This document shows, in pieces, positions 34,467-44,859 of a DNA stretch of 64,000 nt. Each line of letters opens with the position of its first letter. Position 1 is the first letter of the stretch. The position numbers and the translations under genes were made by a program. Source of the stretch: Alphaproteobacteria bacterium (GTDB taxonomy: Bacteria; Pseudomonadota; Alphaproteobacteria; UBA6615); NCBI GenBank assembly GCA_002727315.1, contig PBWR01000006.1, positions 62,001-126,000 of the forward strand, read 5' to 3'. Under the pieces are notes generated by a model that was not told where the DNA came from, did no database searches, and worked only from the letters and a program-made list of their open reading frames with translations.

Positions 34467-35792
34467 TCAAGCGGTTGCGAAACGCGCACCCGCGACCGGC
34501 ATTCTCGGCGAAAACCGTGCAAAAACCGTGTCGATTGCCGATTCCGGGGGTTTTTGCAGTGCACAAAGGAAGATTTCGCCGTTGTGGCAGATCGCCGGAA
34601 GCGTCTTTCGAATTTCCGGGGAAAGTCCCGCAAACCACTCCGATCCGCGAATTTCGCCCGCCCCAGGCGCCTCGAACTGACCGACAGCGCCGAGGCTACA
34701 ATCATCCGGCAAGTCGGACGACGGCGTAACCGTGAACCGTTCATCCCAAAGCCGGGCGGAAGCCCCCAACAATGTTGGGGGCGCGATGGCTGCGAATTCG
34801 CGCAGAACAATCACCCGACCGGGACCGTTGGGTCGCAGAACGCAACCTGCCAGCGTGGCACCCCCTTCCAGCGCTCCTTCGGCGATCCGTGCGGACATAC
34901 GCGACAAGCGCTCGCCACGCGGCGGATACACCCGTCCGGCGATGCATCTGACGACGGTTCCGACGAGATGCTGCACCACGTGTTGTGGCGCATCGGACAA
35001 AGGTCCGGTGTCGATCACGGCATAGCCTGATGGATAAATCGTGACGGCGCGGGCCGCCGCCCGGGCCAGTGACAAATCCGCTGCAACACGCGCGACACTC
35101 GGTTCATCGGGCTCATCGGACACAGGTTTGGTCATGTCCACAGATCGGAGGCGCGCGCGGGCGAAGCGCACGTCCTGATTCGAGGGATCCTCGATCCAGT
35201 CCTGGTTGCGCGCGGTCATCGTCGCGGTCAAACGATCGCGCGGAAATGTCAGCAAAGGCCGCAAAATGCGCGTGTGGGACAATTCCCGGACCGCTGCCAT
35301 GCCCGCCAGCCCGGCCGGTCCGCTTGCGCGCAACCGACGCATCTCTCGTGTTTCGACCTGGTCCGCATGGTGATGTCCGACCAACAGATGCAGGGCACCG
35401 CGGGCACGGCAGAATTCCTCCAGCCGTTCGTAGCGTGCCGCGCGCGCGGCCGCCTCGACGCCGTTCGTCACGTCCGCCGAGTTCCACGACAGAACATAAT
35501 GGTCGATGCCGGCCGCCGCGAGCCAAGTTCCGACCTTCAAGGCTTCGGCGGCAGATTCCGTTCGCAGGCCATGATCGACGGTCACGGCATCGATACGGCC
35601 GTCACGTGCCGCGACCCAGTCCGCGGCCAGAAGCACCAGCGCCATGCTGTCACGGCCGCCTGACACGGCAACGACCAGATGCGGCTTGTGTTCGAACGGA
35701 CCCAGCCGCGCCATCGCGCAGTCAAACTCGGCCGAATCGACCGGCGCAGATGAGCTTTGGTGAGGTGCGAGATCCCGGGCGGCTAGTTGCAC
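34467..35792 (-). CDS. tilS: tRNA(Ile)-lysidine synthetase
   Basis: A 441-residue N-type ATP pyrophosphatase that turns C34 of tRNA-Ile(CAU) into lysidine. The PP-loop reads LVVAVSGGRDSMALVLLA with the SGGxDS signature, HLLVGHHHADQVETREMRR carries the conserved HxxDDxxET-like region with small changes, and WIEDPSNQDVRFARARLR is the usual follow-on. The C-terminal part is poorly conserved. The GTG start at 35792 overlaps the cpoB stop by ten bases. Essential in most bacteria, and the gene order cpoB-tilS-ftsH is normal. Confidence 0.93.
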   Translation of the reverse strand: MQLAARDLAPHQSSSAPVDSAEFDCAMARLGPFEHKPHLVVAVSGGRDSMALVLLAADWVAARDGRIDAVTVDHGLRTESAAEALKVGTWLAAAGIDHYVLSWNSADVTNGVEAAARAARYERLEEFCRARGALHLLVGHHHADQVETREMRRLRASGPAGLAGMAAVRELSHTRILRPLLTFPRDRLTATMTARNQDWIEDPSNQDVRFARARLRSVDMTKPVSDEPDEPSVARVAADLSLARAAARAVTIYPSGYAVIDTGPLSDAPQHVVQHLVGTVVRCIAGRVYPPRGERLSRMSARIAEGALEGGATLAGCVLRPNGPGRVIVLREFAAIAPPTLLGASARLWDERFTVTPSSDLPDDCSLGAVGQFEAPGAGEIRGSEWFAGLSPEIRKTLPAICHNGEIFLCALQKPPESAIDTVFARFSPRMPVAGARFATA

Positions 35793-36790
35793 TGCAGCCG
35801 GCCGATCTCCCGATCTGCGCGCTGGACGATGCTGGTCGGTGCGTCGGGATATTCAATGCGCAGCTTCTTCAATGTGATGCACGCATCGTCGGTCTGCTCC
35901 AGCTTGGCAAGCGACATTCCCAGCTTGAGCAGATTGTCGGGTGCTTTCGTGCTGTCGGGATACCGCTGGAAGCCTTCGGCGAACGCCCGCGCGGCCGTTG
36001 TGTAATCGCCGCGCACATAGAAGGTCTCGCCCAGCCAGTACTGGGCGTTGCCCTCCAGCGTGTCTTCCGGATTGGTCGACACGAAGGCGCTCAGTGCGGC
36101 CTCTGCGCCGGCGAAATCGCGCTGTAGGAGGAACTTGTAGGCATAGTCGTACTGCTGGCGCGGATTGCCCGGCGGCAGGGTCGAGGGCGACGTAGGCTCT
36201 TCGGCCGGAGCGCCGGTACTGGCAGTCTGGGCGTCACTGCCCGGATTGACGCCGGCAGCCCGCAGCTGGCTTTCGGTCAATGTCCCGATCACGCGCGGCG
36301 CACCGGCATTCTCGGCCGGCTCGACCGTGACGGCACCCGGCGCGCGCGGTGCGGACGGCGGAATCGGCTGGGTCGAGCCCGGCGGCGTTTCGGCGGTGGC
36401 CATCCCCTGCTCGAGATTGCGCAGCCGGAAGTCGATATCGGCGACCAAACGGTCCAGGCGCTGGTTGATCTGGCGAACCTGAAAATCGAGCTGTTCCACC
36501 TGCCCGGTCAAACGACGCAACTGCTCCTCCAGCTCGCTGGTCGTCAGTTGCAGGTTCGCGACCGCGGCCCTCGAAGAGCTTTCGCGCCCCGCCAGGGCTT
36601 CGGTGCGATCGGCCGGCGCGGGCGCGCCGCGATAGACGGTCCGCTCGAGCGCCTGCAACTGACGCTCGAGACGCGACAGCGTGTCGGCCAGGCCCCGTGT
36701 ATCGCCGGACTGGGCCAGCGCGTTACCCGAGGCCGTCAGAAGGACGAAAGAAACGATGGCCGGAGTGACGATCCGAATATGTCTCATCAT
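35783..36790 (-). CDS. cpoB: Tol-Pal associated periplasmic protein CpoB (YbgF)
   Basis: A 335-residue exported protein. The signal peptide covers IRIVTPAIVSFVLLTASGNALAQ (split across residues 5-27, cleavage after ALA). An N-terminal coiled coil (about residues 35-130, ELEEQLRRLTGQVEQLDFQV) trimerises, a Pro/Ala-rich linker follows, and the C-terminal 130 residues hold TPR repeats (YDYAYKFLLQRDFAGAEAAL, NAQYWLGETFYVRGDY, LLKLGMSLAKL). CpoB coordinates Tol with peptidoglycan synthesis at division. ATG at 36790 or 36787 follows GGGAA. It lies 160 bases after pal, beyond a terminator hairpin. Confidence 0.92.
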   Translation of the reverse strand: MMRHIRIVTPAIVSFVLLTASGNALAQSGDTRGLADTLSRLERQLQALERTVYRGAPAPADRTEALAGRESSSRAAVANLQLTTSELEEQLRRLTGQVEQLDFQVRQINQRLDRLVADIDFRLRNLEQGMATAETPPGSTQPIPPSAPRAPGAVTVEPAENAGAPRVIGTLTESQLRAAGVNPGSDAQTASTGAPAEEPTSPSTLPPGNPRQQYDYAYKFLLQRDFAGAEAALSAFVSTNPEDTLEGNAQYWLGETFYVRGDYTTAARAFAEGFQRYPDSTKAPDNLLKLGMSLAKLEQTDDACITLKKLRIEYPDAPTSIVQRADREIGRLQCN

Positions 36791-36904
36791 GTCGGCAATT
36801 CCCGTAGACAATTCAGCTCTGCCGGAGTTTCGAATCCCGGCGCTTCGCATGGCAGATTCCGCACGATTTTAGGCGAAACTATGGCACGCCCACAGCACAA
36901 ACGA

Positions 36905-36930
36905 AAACGCCCCGGACAATCCGGGGCGCG
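36905..36930 (-). terminator. Rho-independent terminator after pal
   Basis: On the minus strand GCCCCGGA TTG TCCGGGGC is followed by GTTTTCGTTT. It lies 24 bases after the pal stop and before cpoB, so part of tol-pal transcription should end here while cpoB has its own promoter or depends on readthrough. Confidence 0.8.
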
Positions 36931-36953
36931 TTCGAAACTTTAGCGGGCGAGGC

Positions 36954-37487
36954 CTAGTTGCCGTCGATCACCAGAACTGCGCGACGGTTCTGCGCCCAGG
37001 CGTTCTCGTTGGAACCCGGAACCGCCGGACGTTCCTTGCCGAAGCTGACGATCTTCACCCGGTTCGGGTTGATACCAAGAGACACCAGATAGTCGCGGGC
37101 GGAATCCGCACGGCGCTCACCGAGCGCCAGGGTGTATTCGCGCGTGCCGCGTTCATCGGCATGGCCTTCGACGATAACCTTGTTGCCCTGATAGGTCTTG
37201 AGCCAGGCTGCCCAGCGCTCGATCGCGGTGCGGGATTCGGCCGAGAGGCTCGACTTGTCTAATGCGAAGAACACGCGATCACCGACATTGACCTCAAGGT
37301 CCATCTGAGAACCAGGCTTGGGCCCAACCGGCGCCGCAGCCACCTGGCCACTGCTACCGCTCGAGGCCGACTGGCCGCTGCTATCGGAACTGCCGGAACT
37401 GCCGGAACTGCCGGCATCATCGCCGGTCGACGAACATGCCGCGAGTACGAAGGCCGCTACCACCAGGCCGGAAAGTTTAAGTCGCAT
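36954..37487 (-). CDS. pal: Peptidoglycan-associated lipoprotein Pal
   Basis: A 177-residue outer-membrane lipoprotein. The start MRLKLSGLVVAAFVLAACSS has the lipobox LAAC with Cys18. A low-complexity Ser/Gly linker (residues 25-47) precedes the OmpA-like domain with VIVEGHADERGTREYTLALG and RRADSARDYLVSLGI, which bind diaminopimelate in peptidoglycan. AAGGAG stands eight bases upstream of the ATG. Pal is the outer-membrane anchor of Tol-Pal and interacts with TolB, encoded 250 bases upstream. Confidence 0.96.
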   Translation of the reverse strand: MRLKLSGLVVAAFVLAACSSTGDDAGSSGSSGSSDSSGQSASSGSSGQVAAAPVGPKPGSQMDLEVNVGDRVFFALDKSSLSAESRTAIERWAAWLKTYQGNKVIVEGHADERGTREYTLALGERRADSARDYLVSLGINPNRVKIVSFGKERPAVPGSNENAWAQNRRAVLVIDGN

Positions 37488-37736
37488 GGGTGACTCCTTA
37501 AGCCGAATAGTCACAACTCCAAGACGTTCCAGATGGATAGCCGTTGGTTGGAACGCCCCTTCGTCGTGCATACACCGTCAGGTGCAGATTAATTGCGCAA
37601 CTGCCGGACAAACTGTCTAAGCCGATGCCCGCAGAACGCTCGGACTATACGTTGCGAAATTGGCGGAATCAAGCGCCAGCCGTCGCATAATCATCGAAAT
37701 TGGCAAGTATTTTCAGGTACTTTCGAGGTTCTGGAA

Positions 37737-39086
37737 CTATTGGCTGAGAGGACCGGGAGACCATGCCGGGTCCGATCCTCCGACCGGTGTTCCCAGTTCA
37801 CGTTCGTTGAAACCCGTCAAATCGATCGAGAATAGCCTCGGGATGCCACCCCGGCCCCGCGCGTCGCTCTTATCCTGCCGGAAGAACATTAGCACGCGTC
37901 CGTTGGGGGCCCAGGTTGGCCCCTCGACCAGAAACCCGCGCGTCAGAAGTCTTTCACCCGAACCATCCGGCCGCATGACGCCGATGTGGAATTTACCCCG
38001 GAAGATTTTCGTGAAGGCGATGAGATCGCCGCGCGGCGACCATACAGGTGTCCCGTAGCGGCCATTGCCGAAACTGATCCGCCTCTGGCTGCTGCCATCC
38101 GTGTTCATGACATAGAGCTGCTGGCTGCCGCCCCGATCGGATTCGAAAACGATCTTGCGTGAATCCGGCGCATAGGACGGCGCGGTGTCGATCGCCGGGT
38201 GATCCGTCAGCCTGCGAACCCGGCGCGTGCGCAGGTCCATCACGTGGATGTCGGAATTACCGTCCTGTGCGAAGCTCAAAATAACGCTGTCACCGTCGGG
38301 GGAGAATCGCGGCGCGAAGGTCATGCCCGGGAAATCCCCCAGCAACTCCTGCTCTCCGGTGTCGATGTTGAACAGATAGACCCGCGGCTGATCGTTGAAA
38401 TAGGCGAGATAGGTGATTTCCTGCTGGGTCGGCGAGAAGCGCGGTGTCAGCACCAGGTTAGAGCCATCCGTCAGAAACCGATGATTGGCCCCGTCCTGAT
38501 CCATGATCGAGAGCCGCTTGATGCGCTTGTCCGCGGGTCCGCTCTCGGCAATGTAGACGATTCGCGTGTCGAAATAGCCCACCTCACCCGTGATGCGTTC
38601 GTAGATCGTGTCGGCGATGATGTGCGCCACCCGGCGCCAATTGGCCTGGGTCGTGGTCAGGCTCAGCCCCGTCATCTGGTTTTCCGCGAACACATCCCAA
38701 AGCCGGAACGAGGCCCGCAAGGCACCGTTGGGTTCGATCCCGACCTCACCGACCACAAGCGCCTGTGCATTCAGCGGTTTCCAGTTCGCAAATCGCGGCT
38801 TCACGCCAAGGCCCTGGGGCTTGGCGTAAAAGGCCCGCTTGTCGATCGGCCGAAAAAGCCCGGAGCGTTCGAGATCGTCGGCAACCACCTGGGCAATATC
38901 GATACTGAACCGGCGCGCAGCATCATCCGAGGGAAGAAAGTCGGGCACGGCGATGGGCAGCGGTTCGACATTTCCCTGGGTGATATCAACCGTCAGCTCT
39001 GCCCGTGCGTTGGTTGCAAACAACACCGTGACCATCAGCGCGGCGATCAGGAAAACGAGGCGGAAGGAATTTACGACACGTGTCAT
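37737..39086 (-). CDS. tolB: Tol-Pal system beta-propeller protein TolB
   Basis: A 449-residue periplasmic protein. The signal peptide spans [22 protein letters not shown], cut about residue 29 (shown here as two joined parts of the same helix). An N-terminal domain is followed by six propeller blades with repeating WSPxxxxIAF-type motifs: [59 protein letters not shown] and [14 protein letters not shown]. It starts two bases after the tolA stop and is followed by pal. Confidence 0.96.
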   Translation of the reverse strand: MTRVVNSFRLVFLIAALMVTVLFATNARAELTVDITQGNVEPLPIAVPDFLPSDDAARRFSIDIAQVVADDLERSGLFRPIDKRAFYAKPQGLGVKPRFANWKPLNAQALVVGEVGIEPNGALRASFRLWDVFAENQMTGLSLTTTQANWRRVAHIIADTIYERITGEVGYFDTRIVYIAESGPADKRIKRLSIMDQDGANHRFLTDGSNLVLTPRFSPTQQEITYLAYFNDQPRVYLFNIDTGEQELLGDFPGMTFAPRFSPDGDSVILSFAQDGNSDIHVMDLRTRRVRRLTDHPAIDTAPSYAPDSRKIVFESDRGGSQQLYVMNTDGSSQRRISFGNGRYGTPVWSPRGDLIAFTKIFRGKFHIGVMRPDGSGERLLTRGFLVEGPTWAPNGRVLMFFRQDKSDARGRGGIPRLFSIDLTGFNERELGTPVGGSDPAWSPGPLSQ

Positions 39087-39088
39087 GG

Positions 39089-39976
39089 CTAGCTCAGCAT
39101 CTTGCTTGGATCGAAGTTGAAGCGGATTTCTTTCCAGATTTCATATTGGTCCGCCGGCAGCTGAAGAGGCTGACAGTTGACGTTGAGAACCGCACGGCGA
39201 GCTGCTTCAGCAGCCGCCTGAAAATACCTGTCGAGACCCATCAGCGGCGCGTCGACCACAGTGGCCTCGCGCACTAGGCCCTGGGGATCGACCCGGATCA
39301 GCACGGTGACGATGAGGTCTTCCGCGTCGCGCGCGCCCACCGGCGGATTCCAACAACGGCCGATCTGCTGCCGGATCAAATGGCGCAATCGGTCCAGTTC
39401 GGCGATCGAGGCACGCACGGCGACCTGTGTCTGCACCGGCGCCTCCTTGCCCTTTTCACGGACCTTCTCGGGCTTGCGCGCGCGCTCGGGCGTCTTGACG
39501 GTGTCCTTTACCGCCGCGAGGTCCTTCAGGACATTGTCGAAGCTGCGCGACGGCGCCGGAGGCTTCGGCTTGGCCTTCGGCTTCGCCTTGGCGATCGCCG
39601 GCGCGGGTTCCGGTTTCGGTTCCGGCGCCTTCTTTTCCGGCGGCGCAGGCTTGGCCACCGGTGGCGCGGGCACGGGTTCCGCGCGCGCGACCTCTTGCGG
39701 CTTGGGCGCCGGCGGTTCTGGCACCGGCTGCGGCGGGCGCGGCGGCGGTTGCGGGGCGGCCGTGCGGGTCGGTTCGGGTTCCGGCTCCGGCGTGGCAGCT
39801 TCCGGCGGACGCGTCACATCGTCGATGCGCACCACCTCCACGGGGATCACGGTGGCCGTGACTTCGGGCGGGGAAAACAGGAACGGCAAGCCGAACTGCG
39901 CAACCACCACCAGCAGGACATGCCCTGCTGCGGAGACCAAGCCGCCAGCTCTGAAATGTGCCCGGACCGCTCTCAT
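39089..39976 (-). CDS. tolA: Tol-Pal system protein TolA
   Basis: A 295-residue inner-membrane protein. One N-terminal helix ([21 protein letters not shown]) is followed by a long Pro/Lys/Ala/Glu-rich periplasmic arm (residues 45-150) and a C-terminal TonB/TolA-like globular domain with [19 protein letters not shown] and the paired cysteine in [10 protein letters not shown]. The protein transmits proton-motive force from TolQR to Pal. ATG at 39976 is chosen; an ATG at 40036 would overlap tolR. The Pro-rich arm makes long antisense frames appear. Confidence 0.93.
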   Translation of the reverse strand: MRAVRAHFRAGGLVSAAGHVLLVVVAQFGLPFLFSPPEVTATVIPVEVVRIDDVTRPPEAATPEPEPEPTRTAAPQPPPRPPQPVPEPPAPKPQEVARAEPVPAPPVAKPAPPEKKAPEPKPEPAPAIAKAKPKAKPKPPAPSRSFDNVLKDLAAVKDTVKTPERARKPEKVREKGKEAPVQTQVAVRASIAELDRLRHLIRQQIGRCWNPPVGARDAEDLIVTVLIRVDPQGLVREATVVDAPLMGLDRYFQAAAEAARRAVLNVNCQPLQLPADQYEIWKEIRFNFDPSKMLS

Positions 39977-40001
39977 GATCGACTGCCGTTCGCTCCCTGG
40001 T

Positions 40002-40445
40002 TTACTGCGCGACGTCGGGTATCGGAACTTCGGCAATCAGCGCGACTTTCGCGAATCCCGCCTCCGAGACCATGCCCATCACTTCCATCACCCGTCCGTA
40101 CTGGATCGCCCGGTCGCCGCGCACGAACACGCGCAAGTCGGGGTTCGCCTGAGAGACCGCGACCAGCCGCGGGATCAAAGCGGCCTCCTCGACCTCCGCT
40201 TCCTGCACATAGACACGCCCTTCGGCGTCGACGGTGATGATCAGCGGTTCCTTTTCCTCGTTCAGGGGGTCGACTGCGGCCTTGGGCAGGTCCACCGGCA
40301 CACCGACGGTCAGCAACGGTGCCGCAATCATGAAGATCACCACCAGCACGAGCATGACATCGACGAAGGGGGCGACGTTGATCTCGGTCATCGGTCCAGC
40401 GCGCAACCGGCGGCGCAACCGCATGCTGTCAGAGCTGAGTGCCAT
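40002..40445 (-). CDS. tolR: Tol-Pal system protein TolR (ExbD family)
   Basis: A 147-residue protein with one N-terminal transmembrane helix, [20 protein letters not shown], that holds the conserved Asp (PFVDVMLVL) needed for proton flow. A periplasmic domain follows ([38 protein letters not shown]). Length is normal for the family. It starts three bases after the tolQ stop. Part of the TolQRA motor that energises outer-membrane constriction. Confidence 0.96.
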   Translation of the reverse strand: MALSSDSMRLRRRLRAGPMTEINVAPFVDVMLVLVVIFMIAAPLLTVGVPVDLPKAAVDPLNEEKEPLIITVDAEGRVYVQEAEVEEAALIPRLVAVSQANPDLRVFVRGDRAIQYGRVMEVMGMVSEAGFAKVALIAEVPIPDVAQ

Positions 40446-40448
40446 GGT

Positions 40449-41180
40449 TTACTTCGCCTCTTCGAGCTGACGCGACAGGATGGCGCTGAACTCGGCGGCG
40501 AAACCTTCGAGACGCTGCGAGTAGCGCGACATGTCGGCGCTGAACTTGTTGTAGGCGGCAACGGACGGGATCGCGACGATCAGACCCATGGCTGTCGTGA
40601 ACAGCGCTTCGGCCAGGCCCGGTGCGACGACGGCCAGGTTGGTATCCTTGGCGATCGCGATGGCCTGGAAGCTATTCATGATGCCCCACACGGTACCGAA
40701 AAGACCGATGAACGGGGCCGTGGCACCGGCCGAGGCGAGGAACACCATGTAACGTTCGATGCGTTCCATCTCGCGGGTCAGCGAGACTTCCATCACCCTC
40801 TCGATGCGTTCTCGGAGGTTGGCGCGCAGCGCATCGGTCGATGCCAGCCCGCGTGACGAACTTCGTCGCCATTCCGACATCGCAGCCGCAAACACCGCCG
40901 CCATTGGATCCGATGGTCGATTCCCAAGACGCTCGTAGAGTTCCTCCAGCGACCCCCCGGACCAGAAGTTCTCCTCGAACCGCGATGCATCCGACGACAG
41001 CCGGCGTAGCTTCAGCCATTTGTCGATGATGATCGTCCACGACCAGAAGGACGCGACAAACAAGATCACCATCACGATCTTGATGACCACATCGGAGCGC
41101 AGGAACAGGCCCCAGACCGAAAAGTCCGCGATCCCGGTACCCCCGGTTACAGCGATCGTTTCAACGATATTGGATTCCAT
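40449..41180 (-). CDS. tolQ: Tol-Pal system protein TolQ (MotA/ExbB family)
   Basis: A 243-residue protein with three helices: [20 protein letters not shown] at residues 28-47, and two near residues 145-170 ([20 protein letters not shown]) and 185-205 ([20 protein letters not shown]). The motif [20 protein letters not shown] is diagnostic. It is the first gene of the tol cluster proper and follows ybgC by 62 bases. Confidence 0.97.
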   Translation of the reverse strand: MESNIVETIAVTGGTGIADFSVWGLFLRSDVVIKIVMVILFVASFWSWTIIIDKWLKLRRLSSDASRFEENFWSGGSLEELYERLGNRPSDPMAAVFAAAMSEWRRSSSRGLASTDALRANLRERIERVMEVSLTREMERIERYMVFLASAGATAPFIGLFGTVWGIMNSFQAIAIAKDTNLAVVAPGLAEALFTTAMGLIVAIPSVAAYNKFSADMSRYSQRLEGFAAEFSAILSRQLEEAK

Positions 41181-41242
41181 GGAACGAACAGCCTCGCGTT
41201 ATAGTTCATCAGGTGTCGCCAACGCCCAGGCCAGCGCGGCGA

Positions 41243-41710
41243 TCATTGGTTCTCGACAAGTTTTGCCAACTCGGTGTGCACCGGGGCGGGAAGCCGGGCC
41301 GGACGCAGCACCGAATCGATACAGGCGAGACGGATCTGCATTCGCACCAGCTCCGCGCCGCCTTCCCCCAAAACGGTTTGTGTTATTCGCAGGCTCGCGC
41401 CGCGGACCTCGTGCACCTGCGTTTGCACGGTCAACGGGTCGTCCAACCGCCCGGGCAGTTTGAATTCGGTGTCGCAGCTGCGCACGGCAAACGCGACTCC
41501 CGTTTCGTTCATCAACTGACGGTGCTCGGTCCCCAGACATCGCATCATCTCCGTTCGCGCCCGCTCCGCAAACCTGAGGTAGTTGGCGTGATAAACGATA
41601 CCGGCCGCATCCGTATCCTCGTAGTACACACGAACCGGCAACACATGGGTGGCCCCCTCGAACCAGCCCGATGTGCCGTCGCGCGCTGAACCAGATTCAG
41701 TCGGCACCAT
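41243..41710 (-). CDS. ybgC: Tol-Pal associated acyl-CoA thioesterase YbgC
   Basis: A 155-residue hotdog thioesterase. [20 protein letters not shown] carries the catalytic Asp, and [17 protein letters not shown] is the family helix. YbgC enzymes hydrolyse short-chain or phospholipid-linked acyl thioesters and are regularly encoded at the head of tol-pal. ATG at 41710 overlaps the ruvB stop by 14 bases with AGGACGAAG before it; longer frames up to 41818 lie inside ruvB. It is translationally tied to ruvB. Confidence 0.94.
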   Translation of the reverse strand: MVPTESGSARDGTSGWFEGATHVLPVRVYYEDTDAAGIVYHANYLRFAERARTEMMRCLGTEHRQLMNETGVAFAVRSCDTEFKLPGRLDDPLTVQTQVHEVRGASLRITQTVLGEGGAELVRMQIRLACIDSVLRPARLPAPVHTELAKLVENQ

Positions 41711-42800
41711 CTTCGTCCTGATCTGAATCTTCTGCGCCATTTGTGGCAACCGTGTGGCCGGAAAGCAGGTCGCCCTGGTTCCCGGTCGGCACCGGCAAGC
41801 CAAGATGGCCATATGCATGGGCCGTCAGCATGCGCCCGCGCGGTGTGCGCTGCAGGAACCCCTGCTGGATGAGATACGGCTCGACCACGTCTTCCAGCGT
41901 GTCGCGCTCTTCGGACAGAGCGGCGGCCAGCGTGTCGATGCCGACCGGGCCGCCGAAATGAATCTCCGCGATGTGGCGCATGTAGCGCCGGTCCATGGTG
42001 TCCAGTCCGCGATCGTCCACATCGAGACGCCCGAGCGCATTGTCAGCCACGGTCCGGTCGACCGGGAAGCTGTCCTCGACCGCTGCAAAGTCACGCACCC
42101 GGCGCAACAACCGGCCGGCGATCCGCGGGGTGCCGCGGGCGCGCCGCGCCACTTCCTCGGCGCCATTGTCGCTCATATCAAGCTCGAGCAGCGCTGCGCC
42201 ACGGCGCACGATGGTGGTCAGGTCTTCGGGCGAGTAAAACTCGAGCCGAAGGTTGATTCCGAACCGCTCGCGCAACGGGGTACTCAGAAGCCCGAGACGG
42301 GTCGTCGCGCCGACCAGCGTGAACGGCGGTAGCTCGATCCGCACCGATCGCGCCGCCGGCCCCTCACCGATGATCAGGTCGAGTTCGCCGTCTTCCATCG
42401 CGGGATAGAGAATTTCTTCCACCGCCGGATTGAGACGATGGATTTCATCCAAGAACAGGACATCGCGCGGCTGAAGGTTGGTCAGCACGGCGGCTAGGTC
42501 CCCCGCCTTGGTGATGACAGGCCCCGAAGTGGCCCGGAACCCCACCCCTAGTTCCTGTGAGACGATCCGGGCGAGCGTGGTCTTCCCGAGGCCCGGCGGA
42601 CCATGAAACAGCACATGGTCCATGGCCTCGTCGCGCTTGCGGGCCGCCGAGATGAACACGGCCAGGTTCTCACGCACCGCAGGCTGTCCGATGAACGCAT
42701 CCAGCGTCTGTGGGCGTAGCGCGATGTCCGTTCGATCGTCGCCCTGCGCGGCGGCATCAACCAGGCGGCCGTCCTGGTCCTGGGCGGTCATGTCGCTCAC
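41697..42800 (-). CDS. ruvB: Holliday junction branch migration helicase RuvB
   Basis: A 367-residue AAA+ motor. The Walker A is [19 protein letters not shown], Walker B is [16 protein letters not shown], sensor 1 is [20 protein letters not shown] and the Arg finger region follows. The C-terminal winged helix includes [15 protein letters not shown]. The start is a GTG at 42800 that forms GTGA with the ruvA stop, with an ATG three codons later as alternative. The C-terminus carries an acidic tail of about 15 residues. Confidence 0.97.
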   Translation of the reverse strand: MSDMTAQDQDGRLVDAAAQGDDRTDIALRPQTLDAFIGQPAVRENLAVFISAARKRDEAMDHVLFHGPPGLGKTTLARIVSQELGVGFRATSGPVITKAGDLAAVLTNLQPRDVLFLDEIHRLNPAVEEILYPAMEDGELDLIIGEGPAARSVRIELPPFTLVGATTRLGLLSTPLRERFGINLRLEFYSPEDLTTIVRRGAALLELDMSDNGAEEVARRARGTPRIAGRLLRRVRDFAAVEDSFPVDRTVADNALGRLDVDDRGLDTMDRRYMRHIAEIHFGGPVGIDTLAAALSEERDTLEDVVEPYLIQQGFLQRTPRGRMLTAHAYGHLGLPVPTGNQGDLLSGHTVATNGAEDSDQDEDGAD

Positions 42801-43432
42801 TGGATCAATTCCTTCAACGCGGCGGGAATCAACTGATCAAGATCCACCCCGTCGTCGCTTTGCATAGCCCGGGAGACCGCACCGAATGCCTCCGCGCGTC
42901 CGTAACCCAGATTGACCAGCGCCGAGACGGCATCGGCCGTCACCGCGTCTTCCGGGTCTCCGCCCCCATTGGACCCGGCCGGCGTGCGGGTCGCCACCGC
43001 CGCGGCCCCGGGGGTGAACTCTCCACCCAGGCCGACAATCTTGTCCTTGAGTTCGGTCATCAGGCGCGCCGCCAGTCGCGGACCGACACCATCGGCCCGG
43101 GTGAGGAGCGTCTTGTCTTCGGCAACGATCGCTGTCGTCAACTCGTCGACCGACAGGGTGCCAAGGATGCCCAGGCCGACCTTGGCACCGACCCCCTGGA
43201 CCGTCGTCAGCATCCGGAAACACTCGCGTTCGCGCGCCGAGCCAAACCCGAACAGATGGATATGGTCTTCGCGCACATGGGTCTCGATATGCAGGGACAG
43301 GGGTTCGCCGATGGCCGGCAGGGCTGCCAGCACCCGGGCCGGACAGTAGACGTGATAGCCCACACCCGACACATCGATGACGACCCAGTCCTCGCCCATT
43401 TCCTCGAGAATGCCCTTCAACCGCGCGATCAT
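42797..43432 (-). CDS. ruvA: Holliday junction DNA-binding protein RuvA
   Basis: A 211-residue protein with the OB-fold start [20 protein letters not shown] and two helix-hairpin-helix stretches ([19 protein letters not shown] and [19 protein letters not shown]). Domain III at the C-terminus ([19 protein letters not shown]) contacts RuvB. A Gly/Ala-rich linker separates the parts. It overlaps ruvC by ATGA and ruvB by GTGA, so the three subunits are co-translated. Confidence 0.96.
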   Translation of the reverse strand: MIARLKGILEEMGEDWVVIDVSGVGYHVYCPARVLAALPAIGEPLSLHIETHVREDHIHLFGFGSARERECFRMLTTVQGVGAKVGLGILGTLSVDELTTAIVAEDKTLLTRADGVGPRLAARLMTELKDKIVGLGGEFTPGAAAVATRTPAGSNGGGDPEDAVTADAVSALVNLGYGRAEAFGAVSRAMQSDDGVDLDQLIPAALKELIQ

Positions 43433-43920
43433 TGCGCCGCCTCGTAAACCGTCTGGGCATTGGCGTGATGCGCATGGCAGATCGCCACGGCAAGTGCATC
43501 GGCGGCATCGGGAGATTCGACGATGGCACCGGGCAGAAGCACGCCAATCATGTGGGATATCTGGTCCTTGTCGGCATGGCCGTATCCCACCAGGGATTTC
43601 TTGACCTTGTTCGCGGCGTATTCCGAAACCGGAATGCCGGCCAGCGCCGGCACGAGCAGTGCGATCCCGCGCGCCTGCCCCAGTTTCAGGGTCGATTGGC
43701 CGTCGCGGTTGACGAAGGTCTCTTCCACCGCGGCGCCATCGGGTCGGTGTTCCGCGACCACCTCACTCAACCCGACATGCAGACGCTTGAGACGCTCCGC
43801 CAGTTCCCCGCTACCCGAGCGCACAACCCCGTTGGCCACATGGCGCAACCGGTTGCCTTCGACATCGACGATGCCCCAGCCCGTAAAACGCAGTCCTGGA
43901 TCAACGCCCATCAGCCGCAT
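43429..43920 (-). CDS. ruvC: Crossover junction endodeoxyribonuclease RuvC
   Basis: A 163-residue RNase H-fold resolvase. Catalytic acids are visible in [19 protein letters not shown] (Asp7), [15 protein letters not shown] (Glu) and the C-terminal [17 protein letters not shown] (two Asp). Length is slightly shorter than E. coli RuvC (173). It lies 35 bases after the yebC stop and begins the ruvCAB cluster. Confidence 0.96.
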   Translation of the reverse strand: MRLMGVDPGLRFTGWGIVDVEGNRLRHVANGVVRSGSGELAERLKRLHVGLSEVVAEHRPDGAAVEETFVNRDGQSTLKLGQARGIALLVPALAGIPVSEYAANKVKKSLVGYGHADKDQISHMIGVLLPGAIVESPDAADALAVAICHAHHANAQTVYEAAQ

Positions 43921-43955
43921 GTCAGCTCCCGGAGCGGATCGGCCCGCCGCCCATG

Positions 43956-44702
43956 TCAGCCCGTTAGTTCCGCCATGATGTCGTCACTCACCTCGAAATT
44001 GGCCGCGACCCGCTGCACGTCATCGCTGTCGTCGAGCGTGTCGATCAATTTGAGCAGGGTGCGCGCGGAATCCGCCTCAAGGTCGACGGTCGTCTGGGGT
44101 TTCCAGGTCAGGTTAGCCGATTCCGGCGCTCCGAAACGCCCATCCAGCGCCTCCACGACCTGCCCGAAATCTCCCGGCTCGCAGGTGATCTCGTGTCCGC
44201 CGTCGGTGCTGGAGACATCTGCCGCACCGGCCTCGAGTGCAGCCTCGAACATGTCATCGGCGCTCGCGACATCGGCGGGATAAACAATCTCGCCGACCTG
44301 GTCGAACATGAAGGCAACGCTGTTTGTCTCTCCCAGATTGCCGCCATGCTTGGAAAATGCCGAACGGATCTCCGAGGCGGTGCGATTGCGGTTGTCGGTC
44401 AGCGCCTCGACGATCAAGGCAACCCCGCCGGGGCCATAGCCCTCGTATCGAATTTCCTCGTAATTGTCGGCCTCGCCGCCACCCGTCGCCTTGTCGATGG
44501 CACGCGTGATCCGGTCCTTCGGCATGTTGGCACCGCGCGCCGCCGCAATCGCGGTGCGCAGGCGCGGATTCTGGTCCGGCTCGGGGCTGCTGCGCGCCGC
44601 CACCTCGATCTCGCGCGCCAGCTTGGCGAACGCCTTGGCGCGCTTGGCATCCTGTGCACCCTTGCGGTGCATGATGTTCTTGAATTGGGAATGGCCGGCC
44701 AT
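43956..44702 (-). CDS. yebC: YebC/PmpR-family transcriptional or translational regulator
   Basis: A 248-residue protein starting [20 protein letters not shown], the highly conserved YebC opening, with [20 protein letters not shown] and [20 protein letters not shown]. YebC proteins have been shown to affect transcription and, more recently, translation of proline-rich stretches. Gene order yebC-ruvC is widespread. ATG at 44702 is used; five codons upstream have no support. Confidence 0.96.
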   Translation of the reverse strand: MAGHSQFKNIMHRKGAQDAKRAKAFAKLAREIEVAARSSPEPDQNPRLRTAIAAARGANMPKDRITRAIDKATGGGEADNYEEIRYEGYGPGGVALIVEALTDNRNRTASEIRSAFSKHGGNLGETNSVAFMFDQVGEIVYPADVASADDMFEAALEAGAADVSSTDGGHEITCEPGDFGQVVEALDGRFGAPESANLTWKPQTTVDLEADSARTLLKLIDTLDDSDDVQRVAANFEVSDDIMAELTG

Positions 44703-44859
44703 GTCCCGAACCCTCAATATCAGCGATTACCGAAACACTCAAAACACATGCAGCACCAACCGATGCGAAACCGCACACGCGGTGTCACCGCACGAAACAC
44801 CCCGGTTTACCGGATTGTGGCCCGCGTCGAGAAGCCCTGATTTCCGGTTGCCGGAGCGG

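Noticed and set aside
39500-39800. Tandem repeat array
   Set aside because: The repetitive look comes from the Pro/Lys/Ala/Glu codons of the TolA arm, without a constant repeat unit.
39261-40856. A 531-codon Gly/Ser/Ala-rich frame on the plus strand
   Set aside because: It is the mirror of the Pro/Lys-rich arm of TolA plus TolR and TolQ; the minus-strand genes are certain.
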